A stretch of DNA of 64,000 nt, taken from Paraburkholderia sp. C35 (GTDB taxonomy: Bacteria; Pseudomonadota; Gammaproteobacteria; Burkholderiales; Burkholderiaceae). The stretch is from the NCBI RefSeq assembly GCF_003121405.1, contig NZ_QBUY01000003.1, forward strand, positions 1 through 64,000, in the 5' to 3' direction. Below the pieces are notes generated by a model. That model was not told where the DNA came from, did not search any database, and saw nothing but the letters and a program-made list of their open reading frames with translations. The position numbers and the translations under genes are program-made. Numbering within the stretch: the first letter of the stretch is position 1; each line of letters opens with the position of its first letter. Shown piece by piece: positions 28,943-37,556 of the stretch.

Positions 28943-29269
28943 TCAGTGCGTGGTCGGCGGCTTGCCGTGTGCAGCGTCGAGCGGTTTGTGCGCTTCGCCG
29001 TTCGCGCCCGGGAAGAACGCGTTCCATGCGGCACGCACGCCCTCGGCTGCCGTGGCTTCGGCGTCGATGGTTTCCGGTTCGTCCACACGGGCAGGATCTT
29101 CGCTCAGTCCGCGCCAGTGGGTGAACACGAGAAGCGGCTTTTCGGTCCATCCGCCTTCGATGAATTTGGCGAATGCCGTATCTCCGCTCACGAGCTGGAC
29201 CTCATACCACCCGTCTCTCACGGGCGCATAGTCGTCCAGCGGGAACCATGCGGTCGCTTCGATTTCCAT
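28943..29269 (-). CDS. Small acidic protein of unknown function
   Basis: A 108-residue protein that I do not recognise. The N-terminal half (MEIEATAWFPLDDYAPVRDGWYEVQL to about residue 55) is Trp/Tyr-rich with predicted beta-strands; the C-terminal half is Glu/Ala-rich, with EGVRAAWNAFFPG as a likely helix. No signal peptide or membrane segment. It has its own terminator and upstream gap, so it is a monocistronic gene. That terminator and a compact fold-like composition support it being real. Confidence 0.75.
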   Translation of the reverse strand: MEIEATAWFPLDDYAPVRDGWYEVQLVSGDTAFAKFIEGGWTEKPLLVFTHWRGLSEDPARVDEPETIDAEATAAEGVRAAWNAFFPGANGEAHKPLDAAHGKPPTTH

Positions 29270-29515
29270 AGTGCCGTCTCCTGTCGTGGAAGTGACTCAT
29301 AAGAAGGCATTGTTCATGCCTCACGGGCGGCGCGCCCGTTCACGGCGTCGGGACATGGCGTGGTTCGGGAATTGCAGAGCGAATGCAGCCGGAAAACGAC
29401 GCACTTTTGACCACGACGCCATCGTCAGATTTACACATCTGGGCCATCGCCGTAAAGCCCGCCAACATATTCGGATCTTTCGAACGTGTGGTGTCGTACG
29501 TTCGAGCCCGAAAAC

Positions 29516-30736
29516 TCACGTCTTGTCGTCCACTTTGAAGGCGCCGCGATCGAACGCTTCGCAGTAAGCCTTCCAGTCGCTGACGACCTGCGCTTCGCAT
29601 TGCGTCGCGAGTTCGATGAGCGGCAATTGCCACTCGCTGTCTTCGCCGAAAGCGATCAGATCGTCGGCGATAGCGGAGGTTTGCCTTCCGCTGCTGCGAA
29701 AATGCGCCCACGCGACCAGTTCGGCCATGTTGCGCACCACGGACTCGAGCCGGGGCAGCTTGCCGTCCCAGTTCTCGAGCGCGACGCGGTCTTCCGACGG
29801 CTGCAGCCCGCGCAGCACGAAGGGCTGCTGGTCGAACTCGACGGCATGCAGAAAAGCCTGCGACACAACCTGGTTGCGCCGCTGGATCGCCACGACACGC
29901 TCGGCCTCGCTGCCCCATTTCGGCTGCGGCGTGCCGACATTCGGCGCGGTCGCGGACGGCAGCGCCAGCTTCATGTCGAGCAAATAATTGCCGTCCGGCG
30001 AACCTTTGCCTTCCACCAGAACCACATACCGCTCGACGCCCAGGCTACCCGTGCCCGCGATGCGGCGCGCGACATCGAGAATCTCGAAGAACTGGGGATT
30101 CGGCTCGCTCTTCGCGAATGCAGTCATGAATGCGACGACCTTGTCGCGCGCCGTATCGGTGACGGCCAAAGCCTTCTTGCCGTCGATGCGCAGAGTGCGC
30201 TTTTTCCCCTTCAGCTCGGTACGGCGGTTCAGATAATCGACGCGCTTGCGCTGATGCAATGCCGCGAACAGTTCGCCGACCATGCCCTCGGCTGTTTCCT
30301 CCTCGATCCAGCGCGCCTTGCCGAAACGCAGCGCGGTAGCGTAGGCGTCGACGGCTGTGTGGCACAGCGCGAGCGCTTCGGCGCGACTCAGCTTGAGATC
30401 GTCGGCGGCCACCAGCACGCTCGACAGCAGACGGATCATCTCGTAGAGGCAAGGCGCGAGACAGGCTTCGTCGAAGTCGTTGATATCGAAGTAGATGAGC
30501 CGGTTATCGCCCTTGTAGCTGCCGAAATTCTCCAGGTGCATGTCGCCGCAGATCCACGCACGCGGCGAGCCGTCCAGCACCTTGCTTCTGGATAGAGACA
30601 GGCGCTTGTAGAACAGGTGGCAGGTTCCGCGCAGGAACACGAACGGCGACGTGCGCATGCGCGCGTACTTCATCGCGAGGCGTTCGGGATCCCGGCCCGC
30701 ATTGAAGCGGGCGATTTCATCAGCGACGTCGAGCAT
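29516..30736 (-). CDS. DUF2252 family protein
   Basis: A DUF2252 protein (406 residues). The kinase-like blocks are visible: FVFLRGTCHLFYKRL, the GDMHLENFGSY motif (compare HGDLHLEN of phosphotransferases), the FDINDFDEA motif and a C-terminal RVVAIQRRNQVVSQAFLHAVE block. The family is predicted to have an aminoglycoside phosphotransferase/kinase-like fold, but its biochemical role is unestablished. Cytoplasmic and monocistronic; nearest same-strand gene lies 246 bases downstream. Confidence 0.88.
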   Translation of the reverse strand: MLDVADEIARFNAGRDPERLAMKYARMRTSPFVFLRGTCHLFYKRLSLSRSKVLDGSPRAWICGDMHLENFGSYKGDNRLIYFDINDFDEACLAPCLYEMIRLLSSVLVAADDLKLSRAEALALCHTAVDAYATALRFGKARWIEEETAEGMVGELFAALHQRKRVDYLNRRTELKGKKRTLRIDGKKALAVTDTARDKVVAFMTAFAKSEPNPQFFEILDVARRIAGTGSLGVERYVVLVEGKGSPDGNYLLDMKLALPSATAPNVGTPQPKWGSEAERVVAIQRRNQVVSQAFLHAVEFDQQPFVLRGLQPSEDRVALENWDGKLPRLESVVRNMAELVAWAHFRSSGRQTSAIADDLIAFGEDSEWQLPLIELATQCEAQVVSDWKAYCEAFDRGAFKVDDKT

Positions 30737-30938
30737 GCGGCCCTCTCATGAATTGGGGAATGGTCAGGATCATTCTGTATCGACAGGCTTTCACTTCCAA
30801 GCGTTCGCAATGGATGCGCCTGTCGGCTCCGTGTTGGCTCCATCGATTCGCGCCCGCCTGGTTCTTACGGGCGCGTGGCGATTGCCGTATCGTGACTGCC
30901 TGACATACTTCAAACAGCACATGCGACGGGAGAGTAAC

Positions 30939-31658
30939 GTGGTGCAACGAGTCAACGAATTCGGTCAGGCAATCGGCGAACCCATGCCGGAGTGGCATCC
31001 CGCGAAGCCGCCAGGCGACCAGCCGATGACAGGCCGCTACTGCCGGCTGGAGCGCGTCAACGTCGAACGTCATGCGGACGATCTGTACGAGGCCTACAGC
31101 GCGGCGCCCGATGGCCGCGACTGGACGTACCTTTCCGTCGGCCCGTTCGATTCGCGCGACGCTTACCGTGACTTCCTTTCCGCTTGCGCGGCTTCCCCCG
31201 ACCCGTTGCATCACACCGTCATCGACCTCGCGACGGGCAAGGCCATCGGCACGTTGTCCCTGATGCGTATCGACAAGGCGAACGGTGTGATCGAAGTGGG
31301 CTTCGTCGTGTTCTCGCAGCGCCTGCAAAAGACGCGCATGGCGACGGAAAGCATCTTTCTGCTGATGCAGCGCGCGTTCGACGAACTCGGCTATCGACGC
31401 TTCGAATGGAAGTGCGATTCGCTAAATGCGCCATCGCGCGCCGCGGCGGCCCGCTTCGGTTTCACGTTCGAAGGCATATTCCGCCAGGCCGTGACCTACA
31501 AAGGCCGCAATCGCGATACGGCGTGGTTTTCGATCATCGATAGCGAGTGGCCGGCGCTGCGCGCCGGTTTTGCGGCGTGGCTCGATGAAGGGAATTTCGA
31601 TGCGCAGGGCAAGCAGCGGAAGACGCTGCGGACGTGTATTGGGGCGCAGAGAGGTTAA
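30939..31658 (+). CDS. GNAT family N-acetyltransferase (RimJ/RimL-like)
   Basis: A GNAT acetyltransferase (about 239 residues) of the type acting on protein N-termini or small amines. A core from residue 30 onward has RYCRLERVN, the acetyl-CoA-binding region around VGFVVFSQRLQKTRMATESIFLLMQRAF, and the late FEWKCDSLNAPSRAAAARFGFTFEGIFRQ block typical of RimJ/RimL. The frame is open from 30651, but a GTG at 30939 follows GGGAG with 6-base spacing and fits the family length. Converges with a second GNAT gene, the two TAA stops overlapping. Confidence 0.85.
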   Translation: MVQRVNEFGQAIGEPMPEWHPAKPPGDQPMTGRYCRLERVNVERHADDLYEAYSAAPDGRDWTYLSVGPFDSRDAYRDFLSACAASPDPLHHTVIDLATGKAIGTLSLMRIDKANGVIEVGFVVFSQRLQKTRMATESIFLLMQRAFDELGYRRFEWKCDSLNAPSRAAAARFGFTFEGIFRQAVTYKGRNRDTAWFSIIDSEWPALRAGFAAWLDEGNFDAQGKQRKTLRTCIGAQRG

Positions 31659-32179
31659 CCCACGCGCCGAAACACCCCCGTCGCGTGCCCTTTGTACGTC
31701 GCCTGCCGCTCCTCGACGTAGCCGCATTTCGCCGCGACCCGGCGCGACGCGACGTTCTCCGGCGCGATGATGCACACCGTGTCGCCGCCCGGCCATTTCG
31801 CGTCGGCCCATGCCAACGCGCCGCGCAGGGCTTCCGTCGCGTAACCGATGCCATGCATCGACGGCATCAGCGCCCAGCCGACCTCCGGCGCCCCAAGCGG
31901 CGGATCGATTTCACGCTGGAAATCCGCGAAACCGATCTCGCCGACAAAGCGCCCGCTGCCCTTCTCGCGGATGACCCAATAGCCGTACCCGAGCAGCGCC
32001 CAGTGCCCGGCGTAACGCAGCAGCCGCGCCCACACGTCTTCGCGGCTGAACGGCTTGCCGCCGATAAACCGCGTGACGGTTTCATCGGACCACATCGCGT
32101 AGCTTTCCTCGAAGTCTTCGAGGACATGAGGACGCAAGATCAACCGATCGGTTTCAAACCCGGCAGCTAAAGAATTCAT
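31655..32179 (-). CDS. GNAT family N-acetyltransferase (RimJ/RimL-like)
   Basis: A second GNAT enzyme (174 residues) of the RimJ/RimL type. Blocks: FETDRLILRPHVLEDFEESYAMW at the N-terminus, YWVIREKGSGRFVGEIGF, EVGWALMPSMHGIGYATEAL (acetyl-CoA site) and IIAPENVASRRVAAKCGYVE. The start at 32179 opens with the usual ETDRLILR region; upstream open codons are not family-like. Its stop codon overlaps that of the convergent GNAT gene. The two proteins are clearly different in sequence, so this is not a recent duplication. Confidence 0.85.
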   Translation of the reverse strand: MNSLAAGFETDRLILRPHVLEDFEESYAMWSDETVTRFIGGKPFSREDVWARLLRYAGHWALLGYGYWVIREKGSGRFVGEIGFADFQREIDPPLGAPEVGWALMPSMHGIGYATEALRGALAWADAKWPGGDTVCIIAPENVASRRVAAKCGYVEERQATYKGHATGVFRRVG

Positions 32180-32286
32180 TGCGCATATCCGGCGGGAGCC
32201 GGCAAGGAAGAAAGCGCAGATGATCGCAGATGCATGCGCCGAAGCAAAAGGCATTCACGCCCCGACGCACGCTGCGTTCGACACAA

Positions 32287-32763
32287 TCACTCGCCGTTGA
32301 ACGCCGCTTCGAGCGCTTTCACATCGAGCTTCACCATCTGCATCATGGCCTGCATCGCGCGCTGGGTCTTGGCCTGATCCTTGTCGGTGAGGAATTTCAT
32401 CATCGCGGTCGGCACGATCTGCCACGACAGGCCGTAGCGATCCGTCAGCCAGCCGCATTGCACGGGCTTGCCGCCGCCTTCGAGCAGTGCGTCCCAGTAC
32501 CTGTCGACTTCCTCCTGCGATTCGCACTTCACGAACATCGACATTGCCGGCGTGAACGGATACTGCGGGCCGCCATTCAACGCGACATATTCACGGCCTT
32601 CCAGATGGAAAGTGACGGTGAGCACCTGTCCTGCCTTGCCCGGCACGGCATCGCCGTAGTGTGTGATGTCGCCGATGCCCGAATTGCTGAAAATGCCCGT
32701 GTAAAACCGGACGGCTTCCTCCGCATTGCCGTCGAACCACAGGCATGTCGAAATCTTGTCCAT
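32287..32763 (-). CDS. VOC family protein, PhnB-like
   Basis: A PhnB/3-demethylubiquinone methyltransferase-like member of the VOC superfamily (158 residues). The MDKISTCLWFDGNAEEAVRFYTGIF N-terminus, the VTFHLEGREYVALNGG block and the SWQIVP C-terminal motif are standard. The ATG at 32763 follows GGAGAGG. No chemistry can be assigned; these proteins are often resistance or unassigned metal-binding proteins. It is the downstream member of a pair with another VOC gene on the same strand, 87 bases apart. Confidence 0.87.
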   Translation of the reverse strand: MDKISTCLWFDGNAEEAVRFYTGIFSNSGIGDITHYGDAVPGKAGQVLTVTFHLEGREYVALNGGPQYPFTPAMSMFVKCESQEEVDRYWDALLEGGGKPVQCGWLTDRYGLSWQIVPTAMMKFLTDKDQAKTQRAMQAMMQMVKLDVKALEAAFNGE

Positions 32764-32850
32764 TACCTCTCCTTGGATTTTCTGCGAGCGCGGCAGCGGG
32801 CAACGCAGCGCACGCAATGCCTGCTGCGCCGCCGCGTGCCGCCGACAGCC

Positions 32851-33339
32851 TTATTGACGGCTTTGCGCCGCCATCTGCTCCATGGCTGACCGTATTTCGT
32901 CGGGTGTCACGTCGCGCGTGTGCGTCGCGACGGACCAGCGGTGGCCGAACGGATCTTCGACCTGACCATAGCGGTCGCCCCAGAACATGTCGGTGGCAGG
33001 CATGATGACCTTCGCGCCCGCTGCAGCCGCTTGCGCAATGGTGGCGTCAGCATCGTTGACGTAGAGATGCAGCACGACAGGCGTGCCCTTCAGCGCCTTC
33101 GGCCCGTACGACGCGCCGCCGCCGCAATCGGGCATTTCATCGACGAGCATCAGCGTCGAATCGCCGATTTTCAGCGACGCGTGCATGATCTTGCCGCCGG
33201 GACCGGGCAGGCGTACCTGCTCGACTGCGTTGAACGCTTTCTTGTAGAAATCGATTGCTTCGGCCGCGCCCGCGACGATGATGTGCGGTGTCAACGTGTG
33301 CATCCCTTCGGGGATGGGCTTGACGGCTGGCGTGGACAT
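32851..33339 (-). CDS. VOC family protein (glyoxalase/bleomycin-resistance type)
   Basis: A VOC-superfamily protein (162 residues). It has the family pattern HTLTPHIIVAGAAEAIDFYKKAFNAVE, the central HASLKIGDSTLMLVDEMPD strand region and the ATDMFWGDRYGQVEDPFGHRWSVATH block with the metal-binding-type His and Glu. The ATG at 33339 follows AGGAGA at 7 bases. Substrate unknown. Likely co-transcribed with the PhnB-like gene downstream. Confidence 0.87.
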   Translation of the reverse strand: MSTPAVKPIPEGMHTLTPHIIVAGAAEAIDFYKKAFNAVEQVRLPGPGGKIMHASLKIGDSTLMLVDEMPDCGGGASYGPKALKGTPVVLHLYVNDADATIAQAAAAGAKVIMPATDMFWGDRYGQVEDPFGHRWSVATHTRDVTPDEIRSAMEQMAAQSRQ

Positions 33340-33511
33340 AATGGTGTCTCCTGAGGTGAGGAAGTCCATGAGTGACGAAGTTTCGCCCGATCAGCGAGTC
33401 TTCATCACTATGACGACTAAGCCACACCCAGATCGACACGCGCAACCGATTATTTTTTCGAGACAGGTCGAAGCTGCCCCGGCGGCGGAATTGTGCCTCG
33501 AAACTTAAGCG

Positions 33512-33742
33512 TCAGACCGGCCGCCAGTGGCCGCGCACCCATTGCCAGTGATTGCCTTCCCAGCGATAGTGACCCTTCACCCACACATATCCCGGCGCGG
33601 GCGGCGGCCCGATGACCTCGGCGACGGGCGCCGGCTGCGCCGGCCGCGCGGGTTCGACATAGCAGGCAGATAAGGTCGATGCACACAGCGCGCCAACCAG
33701 CAATGCGCGCAACGTCGTGGCCTTAGGATTCAGTGTTGTCAT
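33512..33742 (-). CDS. WXXGXW-repeat lipoprotein
   Basis: A small secreted lipoprotein (76 residues). The signal sequence TTLRALLVGALCASTLSAC ends in a lipobox LSAC (Cys at about residue 27). The mature part is Pro-rich and finishes with two copies of a W-x-x-G-x-W pattern (YVWVKGHYRWEGNHWQWVRGHWRP), as in BcpO-related WXXGXW/YXWGXW proteins. Function unknown; the repeats suggest a compact aromatic surface in the envelope. It starts 54 bases after the DUF1501 gene on the same strand, so it may be the last gene of the ECF sigma operon. Confidence 0.82.
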   Translation of the reverse strand: MTTLNPKATTLRALLVGALCASTLSACYVEPARPAQPAPVAEVIGPPPAPGYVWVKGHYRWEGNHWQWVRGHWRPV

Positions 33743-33796
33743 ATCGATTCTCCCTGTTCGATCGATTGTTAAATTGGTTGGCCGATCCACCTGCGG

Positions 33797-34957
33797 TTAA
33801 GCGCGGATCAGCCCTGTCATCGGCGGCGCGTTGCCCGCCTGCGCGAACAGCGTGCGCGAAGTGCGATGCGGATCCAGCCCAAGGCTTTCGCTGGCGACGC
33901 CCGTGATCAGCGCGTCGAGCGAAGCCGTCGGTTTCAGGTCGCGCGCCTGATAGAGATCGCCTTGCCGCAAGCCCGGCCAGTCGGCGACCACGCGCCCGCC
34001 CGCCACCGCGCCGCCGATCACCATCGCGACCGACGCCGTGCCGTGGTCCGTGCCGCCCGTGCCGTTCGCAGCCGCCGTGCGGCCGAACTCGGTGGCGACC
34101 AGCACCGTGGTCTTGCTCCATTCCGCCCCGAGCCCGTCGCGCAAGGCGGCGACCATCGTGTCGAGCGCCTTCAGTTGCGCGGCCATGCGCGGCATCTGCG
34201 CGCTGTGCGTGTCCCAGCCGCCCGTTTCGATCATCGCGATGCGCGGCCCGTCGTCGCGCGACAGAAACCCCGCCGCCAACTTGCCGAGACTGGCGGGATC
34301 CTGGCGCGCGCCCGCGTCGCCGGACAGGCCGCGCGCCGTCATCGCGGATTCCCACAACGGACGCAGCTGCGCATCCTGCTCGTAGAGTTGCGACACGCGC
34401 GTGAGCAGATCATCGGGCGCTTGCGGCAAACCGGAAGGTGCATACGACGCGACGTTCGCCGTGCCGCGCAATGCCATCGGCACGGTCGGTGCGAATGCAA
34501 TTGCATTCTCATGCGTAGCAGGCGATGCATTCGGCATCATGCCGACCAGCCGGTTGAGCCAGCCGTCCTTCACCTGATACGCGGCCGTTCCGCCCGTTTC
34601 CAGCACGTTCTGGCCATCGAAATGCGAGCGGTCCCGATACGGCGATGCGACCGCGTGCACGAACAGCGCCTCGCGCTTCGCGTACATCTGCCCGATCTGC
34701 ACCAGCGACGGATGCAGCGCGAACGTGCCGTCGAGCTTCGTCGCCGCCGAGGTATCGACGGTCAGCGGGCCGCGCAGCGTCGCGTAAGCGGGATCGGCGT
34801 ACGGCACGACGGTATTCAGCCCGTCGGCGGCGCCGCGCTGGATCACGAACACGAAGCGGCGGTCGGTGGCGGCGCGCGCGAACACCATCTGCGGCGCGAC
34901 GAGCATCGCGCCCGCGCCGGCTGCGGCGACACGCATGAAACTGCGACGAGTGAGCAT
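33797..34957 (-). CDS. DUF1501 domain protein, Tat-exported
   Basis: A DUF1501 protein (386 residues) of the sulfatase/alkaline-phosphatase-like superfamily. The N-terminus MLTRRSFMRVAAAGAGAMLV is a twin-arginine signal. Inside are IQRGAADGLNTVVPYADPAY, IAMIETGGWDTHSAQMPRM, VLVATEFGRTAAANGTGGTDHGTAS (metal-binding-type motif), all typical. The ATG at 34957 has GGAG at proper spacing, unlike the nearby ATG at 34963. DUF1501 and DUF1800 genes are commonly adjacent, as here (2-base gap), implying a shared periplasmic function that is not known. Confidence 0.9.
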   Translation of the reverse strand: MLTRRSFMRVAAAGAGAMLVAPQMVFARAATDRRFVFVIQRGAADGLNTVVPYADPAYATLRGPLTVDTSAATKLDGTFALHPSLVQIGQMYAKREALFVHAVASPYRDRSHFDGQNVLETGGTAAYQVKDGWLNRLVGMMPNASPATHENAIAFAPTVPMALRGTANVASYAPSGLPQAPDDLLTRVSQLYEQDAQLRPLWESAMTARGLSGDAGARQDPASLGKLAAGFLSRDDGPRIAMIETGGWDTHSAQMPRMAAQLKALDTMVAALRDGLGAEWSKTTVLVATEFGRTAAANGTGGTDHGTASVAMVIGGAVAGGRVVADWPGLRQGDLYQARDLKPTASLDALITGVASESLGLDPHRTSRTLFAQAGNAPPMTGLIRA

Positions 34958-34959
34958 GA

Positions 34960-36480
34960 TCATCTCCGTTGAAAATCGGGCGACACGAGCAGCAGCGCAA
35001 GCGCCGTCGATGCGCTTTCCGCCCGCGATACGGCCTGCTGCGTCGGCTCGCTCAGCGAACCCGCCGTGAGCGTCTGCCCGAGCGAGCGCGCATCGAGCCG
35101 GTCGCCAACGCGCGCCGCGAATCGCTGCGCAATCTCGACACGCCGCACGAGCGCATCGGGCGCGGCCCAGCTCGCAGCGATATCGTCGTAACCCGCTGGC
35201 GAACCGGGCCGCCACACCTGCTGGCCGAGTTGCGTGAGCACGGGTGCCATCTGCACGGCGTTGCCCGCGTTGTTGTTCAGATCGCGCAGACCCAGGCCGC
35301 GCAGCGACGAAATGGTCCACTCCCACGGCGACTTGAACTTGACGGCGACGGGCGACCACGCGGCGTCGCTGGCAATCAGCTCGCGATACACCGTCGGCAG
35401 ATCGCCGCGGCTGCGCATGAACGCCGTCGCCAGCCGGTCGACCACATCGGGCGGCGGATTGTCGGCAACGAAGTGGCGCGCGAGCTTGGTAGCGATATGC
35501 GTCGCGGTGGCGGGCGCGCTCGACAGATCGTGCAGCACGGCGAGCGTCTGCCCTTCGCCCGGCTGGTCGTAACGGCGGCCCATGATGGTCCGCGTGCCGG
35601 GTTCGTGCACTTGCGGACGGAACACGAACGCGCCCGGTGGCGCATTGTTCGGCTGCGGGCCTTGCGCAGCCGCGATGCTCCAGCCGGTCATCGCGCGCGC
35701 GAACTCGGTGACGTCGTCCTGCGTGTAGCCGCTGCGCACGCCGAGCGTGTGCAGTTCCATGATCTCGCGCGCGAGGTTCTCGTTGAGGCCCGGCTTGCGC
35801 TCCGGATTGCGCTGCGCGGCACGCATCGCGGCGACGCTGTCGGGTCCGACCGAGCGCGTCTGATCGAGAAAAAGCTGCATCGCGGGATGACGCTCGACGG
35901 CGACGAGCATGTCTTCGAAACGTCCGAGCACATGCGGGCGAATGGCTTCCGCTTCGAACGCGCCGGCGAAGGGCGCAACCTGGCCTTTATCGATCGATAC
36001 CGCGAAGTGATTCGCCCAGAAATGCACGAGACGTTCGACGAACGGCGCAGGCGTGGTCAGCGCACTTGTGACGCGCGCATTCACAGCCGCGCGGTACATG
36101 TCGCGCGATTCCACCCGCACGGCCTTGTTCGCGGCCTGGCGCGCGGTTTTGCGGGTATCGCCGGGAGTGGCGGCGTTGGTGGCGCTGGCGGCTGCGTTCG
36201 GCCCACTGCCAGGATTTGCGCCGCTCGCGGTGCCATTCGTCATCGCGTTAGCCATTGCCTGCTGACGTTCGTCGGCGAGTTCGGCGGCAATGGCCAGCGT
36301 TGTCGGCTGGCTAGCCCACGCAGCGGGCATCGGCTGATACGCGTCGAACTGCGCGAGCAGCCAGTTCTTCGGATTCGCGGGCGGCGCCTCGTCGGCGCGT
36401 GCGCCGAGGCCGAACCGGTTCAACGCGATCGCAGCCGCGCTCAACGGCGGCGCCGTCATTCCAGCGGGTGAATTGGCCAT
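34960..36480 (-). CDS. DUF1800 domain protein
   Basis: A DUF1800 protein (506 residues). The family blocks are ALNRFGLGARADE near residue 20, FVERLVHFWANHFAVS, NENLAREIMELHTLGV and GYTQDDVTEFARAMTGWS, and a C-terminal GSPAGYDDIAASWAAPDALVRRVE. A low-complexity Asn/Ala/Gly stretch lies around residues 80-110. No signal sequence is evident, which is curious given its Tat-exported partner; export as a complex is conceivable but unproven. It is 96 bases downstream of the sensor-like gene and directly upstream of DUF1501. Confidence 0.9.
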   Translation of the reverse strand: MANSPAGMTAPPLSAAAIALNRFGLGARADEAPPANPKNWLLAQFDAYQPMPAAWASQPTTLAIAAELADERQQAMANAMTNGTASGANPGSGPNAAASATNAATPGDTRKTARQAANKAVRVESRDMYRAAVNARVTSALTTPAPFVERLVHFWANHFAVSIDKGQVAPFAGAFEAEAIRPHVLGRFEDMLVAVERHPAMQLFLDQTRSVGPDSVAAMRAAQRNPERKPGLNENLAREIMELHTLGVRSGYTQDDVTEFARAMTGWSIAAAQGPQPNNAPPGAFVFRPQVHEPGTRTIMGRRYDQPGEGQTLAVLHDLSSAPATATHIATKLARHFVADNPPPDVVDRLATAFMRSRGDLPTVYRELIASDAAWSPVAVKFKSPWEWTISSLRGLGLRDLNNNAGNAVQMAPVLTQLGQQVWRPGSPAGYDDIAASWAAPDALVRRVEIAQRFAARVGDRLDARSLGQTLTAGSLSEPTQQAVSRAESASTALALLLVSPDFQRR

Positions 36481-36576
36481 GGTCGCTCCTTCCTGTGTCG
36501 CCTGTCGTGCGTCGTTCGATACCGGTTAAACGCAACGTGCGGCGTTTTTCCGTCGCTGTTTTTTTGATTCGATGGA

Positions 36577-37107
36577 TCAATCGCTCGCGGCCTGATCGCC
36601 GGGCGTCTTCTGCGCCCGCTGCTGTTGTTGCTGTTGCTGAGCCTGCGCGATCCGCCATTGCCCACGTTCATGCAAGCCTTCCGCGAACTTCACGCGCTCC
36701 TCGGGCGTCAGCGTTGCCGCAAAATCGGCAACACCCTGCTCCACGCGCGAACGCAACGCGATATCAGCCTCGCGCGTGCGATTGAGCGCCGTGTCGAGCG
36801 CCGGGCGATCCAGTTGCGGCGCCGCCAGCAGACGCAGCACTTCGCGCCGGTCCTCTCGTCCATCGCGCGCGTACTCGCGTGCTTCGCGGCGCGCTTGCTT
36901 CAGCGCATCGACGAACTGCTTTTGCCGCTCCACCGACAGGTCCTCCGCCGCAAAGCGCAACGCACGCGGCTGAGGCTGCGCCGCGGCGGCCTTCGTGCTG
37001 CCATGCGCAACAAACCACTGATACGCGCCGCCCGCCACGCCACCGATCAAAAACACGTTGAGCACCAGCGAGCCAATCAACAGAAACTTCCAGGCGCGTC
37101 CGCTCAT
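36577..37107 (-). CDS. Periplasmic sensor-like protein (Spy/ZraP/CnrR type)
   Basis: A membrane-anchored periplasmic protein (176 residues). One N-terminal membrane segment (WKFLLIGSLVLNVFLIGGVAGGAYQWF, residues 6-32) is followed by a long Arg/Glu/Ala-rich helical region with a LTPEERVKFAEGL motif resembling the LTxxQ pattern of Spy/CpxP/ZraP. A Gln tract near the C-terminus (seven Gln) is unusual. It is annotated in this family as heavy-metal sensor, but I see no His/Cys metal-binding cluster. The start overlaps the upstream gene's stop (ATGA). With the sigma factor upstream, it probably senses envelope conditions. Confidence 0.8.
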   Translation of the reverse strand: MSGRAWKFLLIGSLVLNVFLIGGVAGGAYQWFVAHGSTKAAAAQPQPRALRFAAEDLSVERQKQFVDALKQARREAREYARDGREDRREVLRLLAAPQLDRPALDTALNRTREADIALRSRVEQGVADFAATLTPEERVKFAEGLHERGQWRIAQAQQQQQQQRAQKTPGDQAASD

Positions 37108-37556
37108 TCGCCACTCCAGTCTGCGGCTGTGCCGCCAAATCCAGTTGTCAGATACGAAGATTCCGGTCCCGGCGACGGATTGCCCGTCACCAGGAAAAAC
37201 GACACGGCGAACGCGCCCGCCAGGCCGCCGATCAAGCCGACGCCCGCGAACGCCGCGCCCGACCACCACAAGCCTGCGCGGCGCGAGCGGCGACCCGGCC
37301 ATGTCAGCGAGAACCAGCGGGATTGACGGCGCTTCGGCGCAGACGCAACGACGCGCTCCGTCAGCCCGCTATCCGGCGCGGCGACGGCATCGGTTGAAAG
37401 CCATGCGTCGAGTTGCGCGGCCTGCGCGAGCAGCGTGTCGGCCTCGATGCGGTTGTGAGCGGCCCATGCGCTCGCCGCCGCGCGTTCCGCTTCAGGCCAG
37501 TGGCGCGCCTCGGCACCGTATGCATCGACGATTGCGCGAAATCTCTCTGGTGTCAT
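37104..37556 (-). CDS. Membrane protein, putative anti-sigma factor
   Basis: A 150-residue protein with a cytoplasmic N-terminal half (MTPERFRAIVDAYGAEARHWP to about residue 90) and one membrane segment near residues 96-122 (WWSGAAFAGVGLIGGLAGAFAVSFFLV), leaving a short periplasmic tail. No zinc-binding anti-sigma motif (HxxxCxxC) is present. I call it an anti-sigma candidate from topology and from its 4-base overlaps with an ECF sigma gene upstream and the sensor-like gene downstream. The sequence alone does not prove that role. Confidence 0.65.
   Translation of the reverse strand: MTPERFRAIVDAYGAEARHWPEAERAAASAWAAHNRIEADTLLAQAAQLDAWLSTDAVAAPDSGLTERVVASAPKRRQSRWFSLTWPGRRSRRAGLWWSGAAFAGVGLIGGLAGAFAVSFFLVTGNPSPGPESSYLTTGFGGTAADWSGE

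Noticed and set aside
29323..29339. Hairpin ACGGGCG/CGCCCGT between the DUF2252 gene and the small acidic protein gene
   Set aside because: Three-base loop and no T-run on either strand; likely a chance GC-rich palindrome.
33369..33508. Short plus-strand frame (about 46 codons) divergent from the VOC gene, with a GA-rich stretch before its ATG
   Set aside because: Composition is not protein-like and nothing else supports it; the GA-rich stretch is the VOC gene's upstream region.
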